Shown one piece after another: positions 50,593 through 60,918 of a stretch of 64,000 nt of DNA. The DNA is from an uncultured SAR86 cluster bacterium (GTDB taxonomy: Bacteria > Pseudomonadota > Gammaproteobacteria > Magnimaribacterales > AG-339-G14): assembly GCA_902563105.1 (NCBI GenBank), contig CACEVU010000006.1, positions 1 through 64,000 on the forward strand. The letters run 5' to 3'. A program made the translations under genes and the position numbers. The notes under the pieces were generated by a model that was not told the DNA's origin, did no database searches, and saw nothing but the letters and a program-made list of their open reading frames with translations. Numbering within the stretch: position 1 is the stretch's first letter; every line of letters begins with the position of its first letter.

Positions 50593-51501
50593 TTAACCTT
50601 TCATGATGAGTTCAAAGATTTTTTGAGATTGCTCTCCACCTTGGTAACAAGGTCTTGCATCTTTCATATCCGAAATCTCATCCCACTTTTCCGCTATATT
50701 TTCAGCAGTCATATCCTCAGCTGTTCCCAAATTTACACCCATAGTTTCATGAACAAATACTCTTGCAAAGACTCCTGCTCCTGCAGACATAATTACGCCA
50801 GTTGGAGCATCTTCTGAGACCATATAAGTTACCGCGGGCGTAACATGATCTGGTTGAATTTGATCTAAAACTTCTCCAGGCATTAAGTCTTCTGTCATTC
50901 TGGTACCCGCAACTGGAGCCAAGGCATTGCATTTAATATTGTATTTAGCGCCTTCCAACTTCAAAGTGTTGATAAGCCCAACCACGCCCATTTTTGCTGC
51001 TCCATAATTTGTTTGTCCAAAATTTCCATACAGACCACTTGATGATGAAGTGACAACAATTCGACCATAATTCTGTTCTTTCATAATCTCCCATACTGCC
51101 TTTGTACAATTGACTGTGCCCATTAAATGCACTTCTAAAACCATACGAAAGTCTTCATCCGTTACTTTCGAAAATGATTTATCTCTCAAGATACCTGCGT
51201 TATTAACTAAAATATCAATTCTTCCGTATGCTTCCATGGTTTGCTTTACCATATCCTCAACTTGCGAGACATCGGTAACACTAGCTCCATTTGCCATAGC
51301 TTCGCCACCAGCGGCTTTTATTTCTTCAACTACTTTTTCTGCTGCTGATAAAGAACCATCATTGGATCCATCTACATTTCCACCAAGATCATTTACGACG
51401 ACCTTTGCTCCCCTTTTTGCTAAATCTAAAGCATGACATCGTCCAAGTCCTCCACCAGCACCAGTTACAATTGCAACTTTTCCATCAAAATTAATAGTCA
51501 T
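50593..51501 (-). CDS. SDR-family 3-hydroxyacyl-CoA/17beta-hydroxysteroid dehydrogenase type 4-like
   Basis: VAIVTGAGGGLGRCHALDLAKRGAKVVVNDLGG typical of the MFE-2/HSD17B4 SDR domain; NNAGILRDKSF; YGAAKMGVVGL. Confidence 0.88.
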   Translation of the reverse strand: MTINFDGKVAIVTGAGGGLGRCHALDLAKRGAKVVVNDLGGNVDGSNDGSLSAAEKVVEEIKAAGGEAMANGASVTDVSQVEDMVKQTMEAYGRIDILVNNAGILRDKSFSKVTDEDFRMVLEVHLMGTVNCTKAVWEIMKEQNYGRIVVTSSSSGLYGNFGQTNYGAAKMGVVGLINTLKLEGAKYNIKCNALAPVAGTRMTEDLMPGEVLDQIQPDHVTPAVTYMVSEDAPTGVIMSAGAGVFARVFVHETMGVNLGTAEDMTAENIAEKWDEISDMKDARPCYQGGEQSQKIFELIMKG

Positions 51502-51559
51502 TTAGTTCTCCATGTTATTTAATAAGCGTTTGATTAACCCAAGTCGCTAATTTTACATC

Positions 51560-53101
51560 TTGTCAGAACGTAAGCAAAATAAAAAAATTGATAATAAAGC
51601 ACCTGTTATTGTTGGCGTGGGTGACTTCACCGATAGATCTAAAGAGGATGGACTTAACCCGCAAGAACTTCTCGCAAAGGCAAGTCAACTTGCTATCAAA
51701 GATAGCGGCATTAAAGACTTAAATAAACAGATCGATTATGTTGGCGTAGTTAGATTCTCCGTAGACTTTTTAACAGCAACTAACCAATCAAGTTTTCAAT
51801 ACTCAAATTTTCCAAGAACTTTGTCTAACAAATTAGGGATTCAAGCAACAAACGAAGTCTATGCTCCTATGGGAGGAAACAGCCCGCAGGTTCTGCTTGA
51901 AGATGCGCTAATAAAAATTTCATCTGGAGAAACAGATTGCGCTTTACTCGCTGGTGGAGAAGCCCTTCAAACTATGATTGCTAGATTAAAAGCAGGTATG
52001 TCTTTAGATTGGTTAGACGAACCTGGCGGAAATCCTGAGATGATTGGAAATAATGCAATTGGTTTTTCTGAACACGAAAAAATACACGGTATGGACTTAC
52101 CAACAAACGTCTATCCTCTTTTTGCTCAATCTTTAAGAAAAAAAGATAATAAAACTGCTGAACAACACTTAAAAGAATGTAGCTCTTTGTTTAGTGAGTT
52201 TAGTAAAGTAGCATCAAATAATCCTTATTCTTGGTTTCCTACTTTTCGCAGTGAAGAAGAAATTGCTGCAGTAACTAAAAATAATAGATTGGTGGGTTAT
52301 CCCTATACGAAATATTTAAATTCTGTCATCAGAGTCAATATGTCTTCGGCATATATTTTGATGTCTCAAACAAAAGCGGATGAATTGGGTGTGAACCAGA
52401 ACAAAAGAGTTTACGTTCATGGTTGCTCTATACTGGATGACATATGGAATGTATCTGAAAGACCAAATTTTCACAGTTCACCTGCAATTAGAACTTGTGT
52501 CAATCAAACTTTAGAGCAAGCAGAAGTATCTTTTGATGATATCTCCCATTTTGACCTATATTCTTGTTTTCCATCTGCCGTGCAAATCGCTAAAGAAGAA
52601 CTCGGCATACCAGAAGAAAAAAAAGATTTAACCATTACAGGTGGATTACCTTATTTTGGTGGCCCAGGAAATTCTTATACGATGTTTTCAACTACTGAAA
52701 TGGTAAGACAACTTAGGAAGAATCCTAAAAACTTCGGTTTACTAACCGCAAACTCCTGGTTCATTACCAAACATGCAGCGGTTGTTATGTCCACTTCCCC
52801 TTCAATGCGGTATGAAAAAATTGATAATCATTTAATACAGAAAGAAATTAATTCCAAAGCAATAAATAACTTTACGGAGAATCCACAAGGAAATGGGAAA
52901 ATTCTTACTTATACAATTATCAATGGTAGAAAAGGTTTAGAATTTGCTTTAGTAATTGGATCTCTTGAAGATGGTTCAAGATTCATTGCTAATAGTGAAA
53001 AGAATGAAGATTTATTACAAAAAATGATAAAAGATGAGATGCTAGACGCAAGAATATCTGTTTCTCAAAAGGATGGAAAAAATATTTTTAATTTAATCTA
53101 G
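51560..53101 (+). CDS. SCP2-type thiolase / acetyl-CoA acetyltransferase-like
   Basis: VGVGDFTDRSKEDGLNPQELLAKASQLAIKDSGI, FDLYSCFPSAVQIAKEELGI, GGLPYFGGPGNSYTMF. Confidence 0.85.
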   Translation: MSERKQNKKIDNKAPVIVGVGDFTDRSKEDGLNPQELLAKASQLAIKDSGIKDLNKQIDYVGVVRFSVDFLTATNQSSFQYSNFPRTLSNKLGIQATNEVYAPMGGNSPQVLLEDALIKISSGETDCALLAGGEALQTMIARLKAGMSLDWLDEPGGNPEMIGNNAIGFSEHEKIHGMDLPTNVYPLFAQSLRKKDNKTAEQHLKECSSLFSEFSKVASNNPYSWFPTFRSEEEIAAVTKNNRLVGYPYTKYLNSVIRVNMSSAYILMSQTKADELGVNQNKRVYVHGCSILDDIWNVSERPNFHSSPAIRTCVNQTLEQAEVSFDDISHFDLYSCFPSAVQIAKEELGIPEEKKDLTITGGLPYFGGPGNSYTMFSTTEMVRQLRKNPKNFGLLTANSWFITKHAAVVMSTSPSMRYEKIDNHLIQKEINSKAINNFTENPQGNGKILTYTIINGRKGLEFALVIGSLEDGSRFIANSEKNEDLLQKMIKDEMLDARISVSQKDGKNIFNLI

Positions 53102-53110
53102 GGAAGAACT

Positions 53111-54106
53111 ATGAAAGAAATAAACGTTTTAGTAACTGGGGCAGCAGGACAAATTGGATATGCATTATTGACAAGATTGGCAAGCGGCGAGACTTTTGGA
53201 AAAGACGTAAAAGTAAACCTAAACCTTGTAGAAGTACCTCAGGTTGTCTCAAGGTTAGAAGGTGCCAGAATGGAATTAGAAGATTGTGGTTTTAATACTT
53301 TAGGGGTCATTAAAAGTTTCTCTGATATAAATGAAGCCTCGGGTGATATTGATTGGGCTCTCTTGGTGGGAAGTATTCCCAGAGGAATTACAGTGAATGG
53401 GAAAAAAATTGAGGAGCGTGCAGATTTATTAAAGATTAATGGTGGTATCTTTACAGAACAAGGGAAGGCTCTTGGAGAAAATGCAAAAGAAGATGCGAAA
53501 ATTTTAGTAGTTGGAAATCCTGCTAATACAAATGCTTTAATTGGGTGCACGCATGGAAAAAATGCATCTCAAACTTGGATGGCGATGACTGCGTTAGATG
53601 CTAACAGAGCCAAGGCTCAAGTTGCTAAAAAATGTAATCTTGAAATCTCTGAAATAAAAAAAATGACTATTTGGGGAAACCACAGTCCTACCATGTATCC
53701 AGATCTAGATAATGCTGAAATCAAAGGCGAATCAGCCAGCGGTTGGATCAATGATCAAAGTTGGATTGAGAGTGATTTTCTCAGGATCGTTCAACAACGA
53801 GGAAAAGCCATTATAGATGCCAGAGGAGCTTCTTCAGCAACCTCTGCAGCCAATGCAGCTATAGATACAGTAAAAGCGACGCTTTCTGAGACACCTGAAG
53901 ATGATTGGTTTAGTGCTGCAGTTATGAGTGATGGGAGTTATAACGTACCTGATGGGTTAATATTTGGGTTTCCTTTAAAGACTGATGCATCTGGTAAAGT
54001 CTCAATAGTTCCAGATTTACCAATCTCAAAGTACGCACAAGAGAAAATAGATTTAACAACTCAAGAATTATTAGATGAAAAAAACGATGTCATAGACTTA
54101 CTCTGA
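53111..54106 (+). CDS. mdh: malate dehydrogenase
   Basis: VTGAAGQIGYALLTRLASGETFG, VVGNPANTNALIG, MTALDANRAKAQVAKK, IWGNHSPTMYPD. Confidence 0.95.
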   Translation: MKEINVLVTGAAGQIGYALLTRLASGETFGKDVKVNLNLVEVPQVVSRLEGARMELEDCGFNTLGVIKSFSDINEASGDIDWALLVGSIPRGITVNGKKIEERADLLKINGGIFTEQGKALGENAKEDAKILVVGNPANTNALIGCTHGKNASQTWMAMTALDANRAKAQVAKKCNLEISEIKKMTIWGNHSPTMYPDLDNAEIKGESASGWINDQSWIESDFLRIVQQRGKAIIDARGASSATSAANAAIDTVKATLSETPEDDWFSAAVMSDGSYNVPDGLIFGFPLKTDASGKVSIVPDLPISKYAQEKIDLTTQELLDEKNDVIDLL

Positions 54107-54232
54107 TCAATGTCGATGCATCATGTGATCAATGGAACTTTCCATATGTTCTAACTGACTCTGATAAAAGTTGTAAAGAAAGTATCCTCCAAAAACCAAA
54201 ACAAAGATAATAAAAATTAGAGTTTTTTTCAT
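54107..54232 (-). CDS. 41-aa single-pass membrane microprotein
   Basis: Manual translation MKKTLIFIIFVLVFGGYFLYNFYQSQLEHMESSIDHMMHRH*; start overlaps the stop of the following ORF. Confidence 0.45.
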   Translation of the reverse strand: MKKTLIFIIFVLVFGGYFLYNFYQSQLEHMESSIDHMMHRH

Positions 54233-54462
54233 TAGTTAATGCTCCTCTCAAGCCATTCTTCTAAAAACCCATCGTGGGGCTGTTCGCGATCGTGAATTGG
54301 CATCCCCTTATCATCTATGGTTACTCCAAAAAAATACCTTACCCCAACATGAAAAGATTCCATAATAAAACCCTCATCTAATGCTAATGGAACTCCTTGA
54401 TGATCAGCTCTGTGTTTTAAATAATTAAGAAATCTTATTGGTTGAAAATCTTCTTCGTTCAT
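54232..54462 (-). CDS. hypothetical protein (76 aa)
   Basis: ORF between lvaB-like gene and microprotein, same strand; no family recognised. Confidence 0.5.
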   Translation of the reverse strand: MNEEDFQPIRFLNYLKHRADHQGVPLALDEGFIMESFHVGVRYFFGVTIDDKGMPIHDREQPHDGFLEEWLERSIN

Positions 54463-54472
54463 TTAAATTAGA

Positions 54473-54820
54473 TTAATTATACTTGGGGTTGTCTATTTTG
54501 ATTTTTTCTTCTGTTAAATCATATAAAAAATCTATCAAAGATTGATTTTCATAGTCTAATTCTTTGTTTCTTATTTTTTCAGAAAGTTTTTCTATCGAGA
54601 AATTTTCTTCGCCAATAAGCTTTGAGCCTAATTCAGTGAACTTTTCATTAATCGCTTTACCAGTTTCAACCTCTCTTTTAACTATTTTCAAAACATTTAA
54701 AACAATTTGAAATTTAAACTTTTTATTTACAGGATAGGAATCAGATTTTATTTCGGCATTAATAAAGTCAATTACTGCCTCTAAGAGCTCTTCAGAAGAG
54801 GGTCTGTCAAAAATACTCAT
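54473..54820 (-). CDS. DUF6285-domain protein, LvaB-like
   Basis: FDRPSSEELLEAVIDFINAEI signature; 4-bp overlap with the APH-like kinase gene. Confidence 0.8.
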   Translation of the reverse strand: MSIFDRPSSEELLEAVIDFINAEIKSDSYPVNKKFKFQIVLNVLKIVKREVETGKAINEKFTELGSKLIGEENFSIEKLSEKIRNKELDYENQSLIDFLYDLTEEKIKIDNPKYN

Positions 54821-55779
54821 AAGAAATTTTTATGTTTAATCATATTCATCAAGTCAAATTCCGTCTCTGATACCCTTCTGCCAATTGCTGCTTTTTCAAC
54901 TGAATTTACCATGCCACTTAGATGGGCAAAAGTTTGCATCATACAAATAACTCCCCATCGTAATGAACCATAGAGCTGCCATATATCCAGCTGCGATTCT
55001 TCAATTTTTATATCAGAGTTAGATTCATAACCGGCAATGAGATCTTTGGTATCTCCTAAACCACCTACTCTTTTTTCGACGTTACCAAATCGCCAAGAGC
55101 GCACGCAGAGCCATCCTAGGTCTTCCATAGGGTTACCGATGTGTGCGAGCTCCCAGTCAATAATGGACTCTAAATTATTTTCTGAGATTATAAAGTTGCC
55201 AAAACGAAAATCACCATGAACCAGAACATCGCCATATTCTGAAAGATTTTGGGCTTCTAGCCATTTGAAAGCTAGATCAAAGACCGGTTGTGGTTGTTTA
55301 AAACTTAAATACACCTGAAAGAGTTTTTCTAAAGACTCTGAAAAAGTTACTTGATCAAGAGCTTTTAAATCATCTAATTGAGTTTGGTGGATTTTCGCTA
55401 AAGATTTACCGATTTCAAAAGGAAGTTTTTCTCGAACAGTTGCAAATTTTTCATCTCTAAGAATTTTACGAGGAATGGTTTCTCCTGGGATTGCTTCCAT
55501 AACATAACCCTCGCCTATTTCTTCGCCTTCAGAAAACTCAAAGATTATTGCTGGTACAGGAGCTCCGCTTTTTTTTACTATTTTTTGTATTTTTGCTTCT
55601 AAGATTTTTGGAATTGCCATCACGGATTTTTCTTGTGACAGACTTCTTCTAACGATCAGTTCATCGTCACTAGCAAGAATAATACGGTTTATGTCTGCAG
55701 AGGCTCCGCCTGTGAGAGGAATCAGTTGCTTGATTTTTTGCTGCAGAGAATTTTCTAAAAATTCCTGAAAGTCTGACAT
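54817..55779 (-). CDS. APH-family phosphotransferase, LvaA/ACAD10-11 kinase-like
   Basis: LVHGDFRFGNFIISENNLESIIDWELAHIGNPMEDLGWLCVRSWRFG. Confidence 0.88.
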   Translation of the reverse strand: MSDFQEFLENSLQQKIKQLIPLTGGASADINRIILASDDELIVRRSLSQEKSVMAIPKILEAKIQKIVKKSGAPVPAIIFEFSEGEEIGEGYVMEAIPGETIPRKILRDEKFATVREKLPFEIGKSLAKIHQTQLDDLKALDQVTFSESLEKLFQVYLSFKQPQPVFDLAFKWLEAQNLSEYGDVLVHGDFRFGNFIISENNLESIIDWELAHIGNPMEDLGWLCVRSWRFGNVEKRVGGLGDTKDLIAGYESNSDIKIEESQLDIWQLYGSLRWGVICMMQTFAHLSGMVNSVEKAAIGRRVSETEFDLMNMIKHKNFL

Positions 55780-55780
55780 C

Positions 55781-56980
55781 TTAAGATACTAAGGATGCAT
55801 CTCGCTCGCCAAAATCCCATCCAGGACCATTATTTTCATAGTTCTTAAGAATCCGTCTAGCAACGGATTGCACGTGAACTTCATCAGGACCATCGTAGAT
55901 TCTTGCTTCTCTGGCATGTCGATACATGAGACTTAATGGCGTATCGTCAGTGAGTCCTTTTGCGCCATGAACTTGGATGGCTCGATCTATGACATTGTGG
56001 AGCATCTCTGCCCCAACCACTTTAATCAAACCGATTTCAATTCTAGCATCATCGCCTTGGTCAATTCTTTTAGCAGCATCAAGCGTTAAATGACGAGAAG
56101 CTTGAATTTCACAAGCGCTATCGAAGACAAATTTTTGCAGCAGTTGTTTTTTCGTTAATGGTGTCCCAAAAGTTTCTCTCTCATGCATTCTTTCACAAAG
56201 CAGGTCAAAAGCTCTTTGAGCTTGGCCTAACCAGCGCATGCAATGAAAAATTCTTCCTGGCCCAAGTCGTTTTTGTGCAATGATAAATCCTTGTCCCCTT
56301 GGACCTAATAAATTTTCTTCAGGAACTTCGACGTTGTCGTATTTAACTTCATAGTGTCCGCCATTAATACCAAGTACAGGAGTTTCTCGAACAATTTTAT
56401 AACCTGGGTTATCTGTTGGAACAATGATCATGCTAAAAGCGCCATGACTAGGAGCATCTAATTCAGTTCGACACATAACCGTAGTGTAGGCAGCTCTGGC
56501 AGCTCCAGTAGTAAACCATTTTGTGCCATTTATTTTCCACGTACCGTTATCAAGGATAGCTGTGGTTTGTAATTGGGTAGGATCAGAACTTGCAACATCA
56601 GGCTCAGTCATGCCGAAACTTGGAAAGATTTCTCCTTGAACTAAGGGTTCAAGATATTGATCTCGCCAGTGTGGCGAAGCAAATTCTCTGAGCATTATTG
56701 AATCTTGTAAAGAATGCGTGCCCAATGCCACCATGGCAAAAGATGATCTACCAATGACCTCATTTACGTATACGTATTCCATGAAAGGCATCCCGCCTCC
56801 TCCAATATCTTCTGGGTGTCCCAATGCCCAAATTTTTTCATCCTTTGCCAATTGCATTAATGAACCAAGCATTTCACGTGCCTCGGGCGTGCCCTTAGCT
56901 AACTCAGTTTCTTTAGGATAAATTTCACTTTCAATGAAATCTTTTACTTTTGCTCTAGTTTTTGTCCAATCTTTGCTCAT
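55781..56980 (-). CDS. acyl-CoA dehydrogenase, LvaC/ACAD10-11-like
   Basis: FGMTEPDVASSDPTQLQTTAILDNGTWKINGTKWFTTGA; IYDGPDEVHVQSVARRIL. Confidence 0.9.
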   Translation of the reverse strand: MSKDWTKTRAKVKDFIESEIYPKETELAKGTPEAREMLGSLMQLAKDEKIWALGHPEDIGGGGMPFMEYVYVNEVIGRSSFAMVALGTHSLQDSIMLREFASPHWRDQYLEPLVQGEIFPSFGMTEPDVASSDPTQLQTTAILDNGTWKINGTKWFTTGAARAAYTTVMCRTELDAPSHGAFSMIIVPTDNPGYKIVRETPVLGINGGHYEVKYDNVEVPEENLLGPRGQGFIIAQKRLGPGRIFHCMRWLGQAQRAFDLLCERMHERETFGTPLTKKQLLQKFVFDSACEIQASRHLTLDAAKRIDQGDDARIEIGLIKVVGAEMLHNVIDRAIQVHGAKGLTDDTPLSLMYRHAREARIYDGPDEVHVQSVARRILKNYENNGPGWDFGERDASLVS

Positions 56981-56985
56981 AATTA

Positions 56986-58440
56986 TTATTTATTTTTTAG
57001 TTGTGGAAATAATAAAACATCTCGAATAGATTCGGTACCGGTAATTAACATGGTCAGTCTGTCTATACCAATGCCAACTCCAGCACATGGTGCTAGTCCA
57101 TGCTCTAGGGCTTCGATGTAATCTTTATCAAAATGCATCGCTTCATTGTCACCTGAATCCTTTTTAGCTACTTGATCCTTGAAACGTTCTGCCTGTTCTT
57201 CAGGATCGTTTAACTCAGAAAAGCCATTAGCAATCTCTTTGCCGTCTATAAAAAGTTCAAATCTTTCTGCTACCTCAGGATTTGCATTCGAAGCTCTTGC
57301 TAAAGGTGAAACTTCAATAGGATATTCAGTAATAAATGTAGGTTCTGTAAGTTTCTCTTCCACCAATGCTTCAAATATTTGATTTTTAATGATGGCTAAA
57401 GAGGCCTTAACATCGATTTTTATTTTTTCTGCCTTACAGAATTCATTAAGCTTCTTAGCATCTTTTAAGTCTTTTTTCTTTAGAGAGGTGAATTGCAATA
57501 TTGCTTCATCCATAGTTAATTTATGAAAAGCTTTTTTAAATATATTTGTTTTATGAGGCAGGGATTTTGAAATTGCTTTGAACATCTTCTCTACAAATTT
57601 AATTTGAAAATCACTATTAACGTAGGCTGTATAAAATTCCAACATGGTAAATTCTGGATTATGTCTTGTTGAAAGCCCTTCATTTCTAAAATTTCTATTG
57701 ATCTCAAAAACTTTTTCAAATCCACCAACAACCAATCGCTTCAAATACAATTCTGGCGCAACTCTTAAAAATAAATCCATGTTCAAAGAGTTATGATGCG
57801 TGACAAAAGGCCTAGCTGTTGCCCCGCCTGGAATGGGATGCATCATAGGAGTCTCAACTTCAATAAAGTCATCAGCCAGCAAGAAGGATCTGATATTACT
57901 TATTAATTCCGCTCTTGTTTTGAAAACTTCTAAACTATCTGGATTAGTCAATAAGTCTAGATAGCGTTTTCGATAACGTAATTCTGTATCCACTAGTCCA
58001 AGATGTTTTTCTGGCAAAGGTCTTAAAGATTTCGTCAGAAGCGTTAATTTTTTTACGTGAATTGAAAGTTCACCTGTATTAGTTTTAAAGATAGAACCTT
58101 CTGCGCCTACTATATCTCCAAGGTCATAATTTTTAAATTCATCGTAGTTCGAAATTTCATCAGCTCTGATGTAGAGTTGAATTCTTCCAGAAAAATCTTG
58201 GATGGTTGTAAAACTTGCCTTACCCATCATTCTTCTCAGCATGATGCGTCCAGCGACTACGCCCTTTGCTTTTTTCTTTTCTAATTCTCCTTTAGAAAAG
58301 GCATCGAATTCTTCTTTTAACTCTTGAGCCGAATGTTTTTTTTTGAAGTCATTTGGAAAGGCCATATTGGCACTCTTTAAAGAAGCAAGTTTTTTGCGCC
58401 TTTCTTCAATAAGATGATTTTCTTCTTTATCTTGAGTCAT
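56986..58440 (-). CDS. lysS: lysyl-tRNA synthetase (class II)
   Basis: RYRKRYLDLLTNPDSLEVFKTRAELISNIRSFL, FEINRNFRNEGLSTRHNPEFTMLEFYTAY, GVGIGIDRLTMLITGTESIRDVLLFP. Confidence 0.97.
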   Translation of the reverse strand: MTQDKEENHLIEERRKKLASLKSANMAFPNDFKKKHSAQELKEEFDAFSKGELEKKKAKGVVAGRIMLRRMMGKASFTTIQDFSGRIQLYIRADEISNYDEFKNYDLGDIVGAEGSIFKTNTGELSIHVKKLTLLTKSLRPLPEKHLGLVDTELRYRKRYLDLLTNPDSLEVFKTRAELISNIRSFLLADDFIEVETPMMHPIPGGATARPFVTHHNSLNMDLFLRVAPELYLKRLVVGGFEKVFEINRNFRNEGLSTRHNPEFTMLEFYTAYVNSDFQIKFVEKMFKAISKSLPHKTNIFKKAFHKLTMDEAILQFTSLKKKDLKDAKKLNEFCKAEKIKIDVKASLAIIKNQIFEALVEEKLTEPTFITEYPIEVSPLARASNANPEVAERFELFIDGKEIANGFSELNDPEEQAERFKDQVAKKDSGDNEAMHFDKDYIEALEHGLAPCAGVGIGIDRLTMLITGTESIRDVLLFPQLKNK

Positions 58441-59532
58441 TATTCAATTCCTTGCTTTAAACTAGCTTCTATAAATAAATCCAAATTTCCATCTAAGACG
58501 TCATTGCAATTTCCAGTTTCTACCCCTGTCCTAAGGTCTTTGATTCTTGCTGAGTCTAAAACGTAGGACCTTATTTGGCTTCCCCAGCCTATGTCTGCTT
58601 TTGATGCTTCTAAATTTTCCATTTCCTGCTGTTGCTTTTTTAATTCTATCTCAAAGAGCTTAGCTCGTAACTGCTTCATAGCACTATCTTTGTTTTTATG
58701 TTGGGATCTTTGAGTCTGACATTGCACTACAACTCCTGAAGGTTCATGCGTTAAACGAACTGCTGAATCTGTCTTATTAACGTGCTGTCCTCCTGCTCCA
58801 CTGGCACGATAAGTATCAATTCTTATATCCGCAGGATTGAGATCAATCTGAATATCATCATCAACTTCAGGAGAAACAAAAATTGAAGCAAAAGAAGTAT
58901 GTCTTCTATTTCCCGAGTCAAAGGGAGATTTTCTAACCAAACGATGAACTCCTGACTCTGTTCTTAGCCAACCGTAAGCAAAATCTCCGTCGAATTTTAT
59001 TGTTGCACTTTTTATACCAGCAACCTCTCCAGGAGAGACTTCTATTAATTCTGTTTTAAAACCTTTATTTTCTCCCCATTTTAAATACATACGCAAAAGC
59101 ATTTCTGCCCAATCCTGTGCCTCTGTTCCGCCTGAACCAGATTGAATATCAAGATACGTATTTGCTTGATCCATCCTTCCTGAAAACATTCTTCGGAACT
59201 CAAGATCAGAAATTTTTTCTTCTACATTTAAAAGTTCCTCTTTTAGTTGATTTGATTCAGATTCATCATCTCCAAGAAGCTCAAAAAGTTCATTGAGATC
59301 TTCCACAGAGCTATTTAAACCTTCAATCAGTTCGACAAGTTTATCCAAGGAGGCTTTTTCTTTTCCCAATTTTTGACTTTGCTCTTGATTGGACCAAACA
59401 TTAGGATCTTGAAGTTTGGTGTTTATTTCAGCAAGACGTTTTATCTTTGAATCAAAGTCAAAGGTACCCCCTAAGCTCATTTAGAGACTTGGAAGCCGTT
59501 TTAATTCTTTCGCTTAATGATAATTCAACCAT
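58440..59532 (-). CDS. prfB: peptide chain release factor 2 with programmed +1 frameshift
   Basis: Zero frame from ATG 59532: [27 protein letters not shown] (UGA at 59460-59458), site AGGGGGTACCTTTGAC; +1 frame continues [16 protein letters not shown]...; GGQ motif [20 protein letters not shown]. Confidence 0.96.
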
Positions 59533-60917
59533 TAATTAACTACCTTGGAATTAATATAATTATTCAATTCATCAAAATTATTTTCTAATATAGAGAAAGA
59601 TTCATCCTTAGTCATAATCTTTTTCAAAGAAGTAGGAGTGTGTTTATCAAGAACATTCAGTTCCGCGTTTACAGCATCTGGGAATTTAGCAGGATGTGCT
59701 GTGGCGAAAGTTACTAGTTCCGTTACATCATAGTTAAGATCAGAATTTCCTTTAATTGCCGTAGCAGTATGCGGATCAAACAAAATATTTTCGTTTTCAT
59801 AACTCTTAACAATCGTCTCAACAATTTCTCGATCATTACAGCTAGAGCTTTGAAAAAAGGTTTTAACCTCTTGCCATATATCATCTGAATGATTGAAATC
59901 TATTGGTTTTGATGGAAATGCAGAAAAAACTTCATTAATTTTATCGCCATTCTTTTGATAGATTTCATAAAGCAATCTTTCAAAGTTACTTGCTACTGAA
60001 ATATCCATAGAAGGTGCTAGAGAAGAAGAGGTTTCTTTTCTTTGGTAAATATTTTTAGAAAATAACCTATGTAAAACATCGTTTTTATTCGTTGCAATGT
60101 TAATACCTTTAAATGAAAGCCCCATATTTCTTGCTGTCCAACCTGCATAAGCATGTCCAAAATTACCAGAGGGAATTGATGCTATGAAATCTGTTTCAAG
60201 TTGAAGTTTGGTATAAAAAAAATAAACGCTTTGAGCCATTATTCTTGTCCAGTTTATAGAATTAATTGAAACAAACTTAACCTCCTTATTTTCGTTTTCG
60301 ATAAAAATCTTTTTTACATAGTTTTGACAATCATCAAAATCTCCTTTGATTGCAATAGGAAAGACGTTACTGGCATTCGAAGTTGTCATTTGCCTTTGTT
60401 GAACAGCTGAAATTTTTTGATAAGGAAATAAAATCGCAATATCAATATCATTGAATTTTTTGCAAGCTTCAATAGCTGCAGATCCTGTATCACCAGAGGT
60501 AGCTCCTAAAACGACTATTTTTTTATCTGTTTTTTCAGCAGCTTTATCTAACAAAGCTGCTAAAAGTTGCATAGCAACATCTTTGAATGCAAATGTTGGA
60601 CCATGAAATAATTCTAAAATGTGTCCTAATTTTTTAGTTTCAACGAGCTTTACTACCTCTGGGATGCTAAAAGAGTCATAAGCTTTTTGAACTACTGACT
60701 CAAACACATTTTTTTCTAAAAAACCTTCGGTATATGGATAAAGTAATTTGGATGCTAAATCTTGGTAACTGGCATTTTTAAACTCATTAATTTCGGCTTC
60801 AGAAAATTTTGGAAAACTGGTAGGCATATAAAGACCGCCATCTTTAGCTGTGCCGGAAGTAAGAACATCCATAAAATTCAATTCTTCGGAATTTCCTCTT
60901 GAACTCAGGTATTTCAT
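59532..60917 (-). CDS. thrC: threonine synthase
   Basis: MKYLSSRG, ELFHGPTFAFKDVAMQLLA, VLGATSGDTGSAAIEA. Confidence 0.95.
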   Translation of the reverse strand: MKYLSSRGNSEELNFMDVLTSGTAKDGGLYMPTSFPKFSEAEINEFKNASYQDLASKLLYPYTEGFLEKNVFESVVQKAYDSFSIPEVVKLVETKKLGHILELFHGPTFAFKDVAMQLLAALLDKAAEKTDKKIVVLGATSGDTGSAAIEACKKFNDIDIAILFPYQKISAVQQRQMTTSNASNVFPIAIKGDFDDCQNYVKKIFIENENKEVKFVSINSINWTRIMAQSVYFFYTKLQLETDFIASIPSGNFGHAYAGWTARNMGLSFKGINIATNKNDVLHRLFSKNIYQRKETSSSLAPSMDISVASNFERLLYEIYQKNGDKINEVFSAFPSKPIDFNHSDDIWQEVKTFFQSSSCNDREIVETIVKSYENENILFDPHTATAIKGNSDLNYDVTELVTFATAHPAKFPDAVNAELNVLDKHTPTSLKKIMTKDESFSILENNFDELNNYINSKVVN

Positions 60918-60918
60918 T

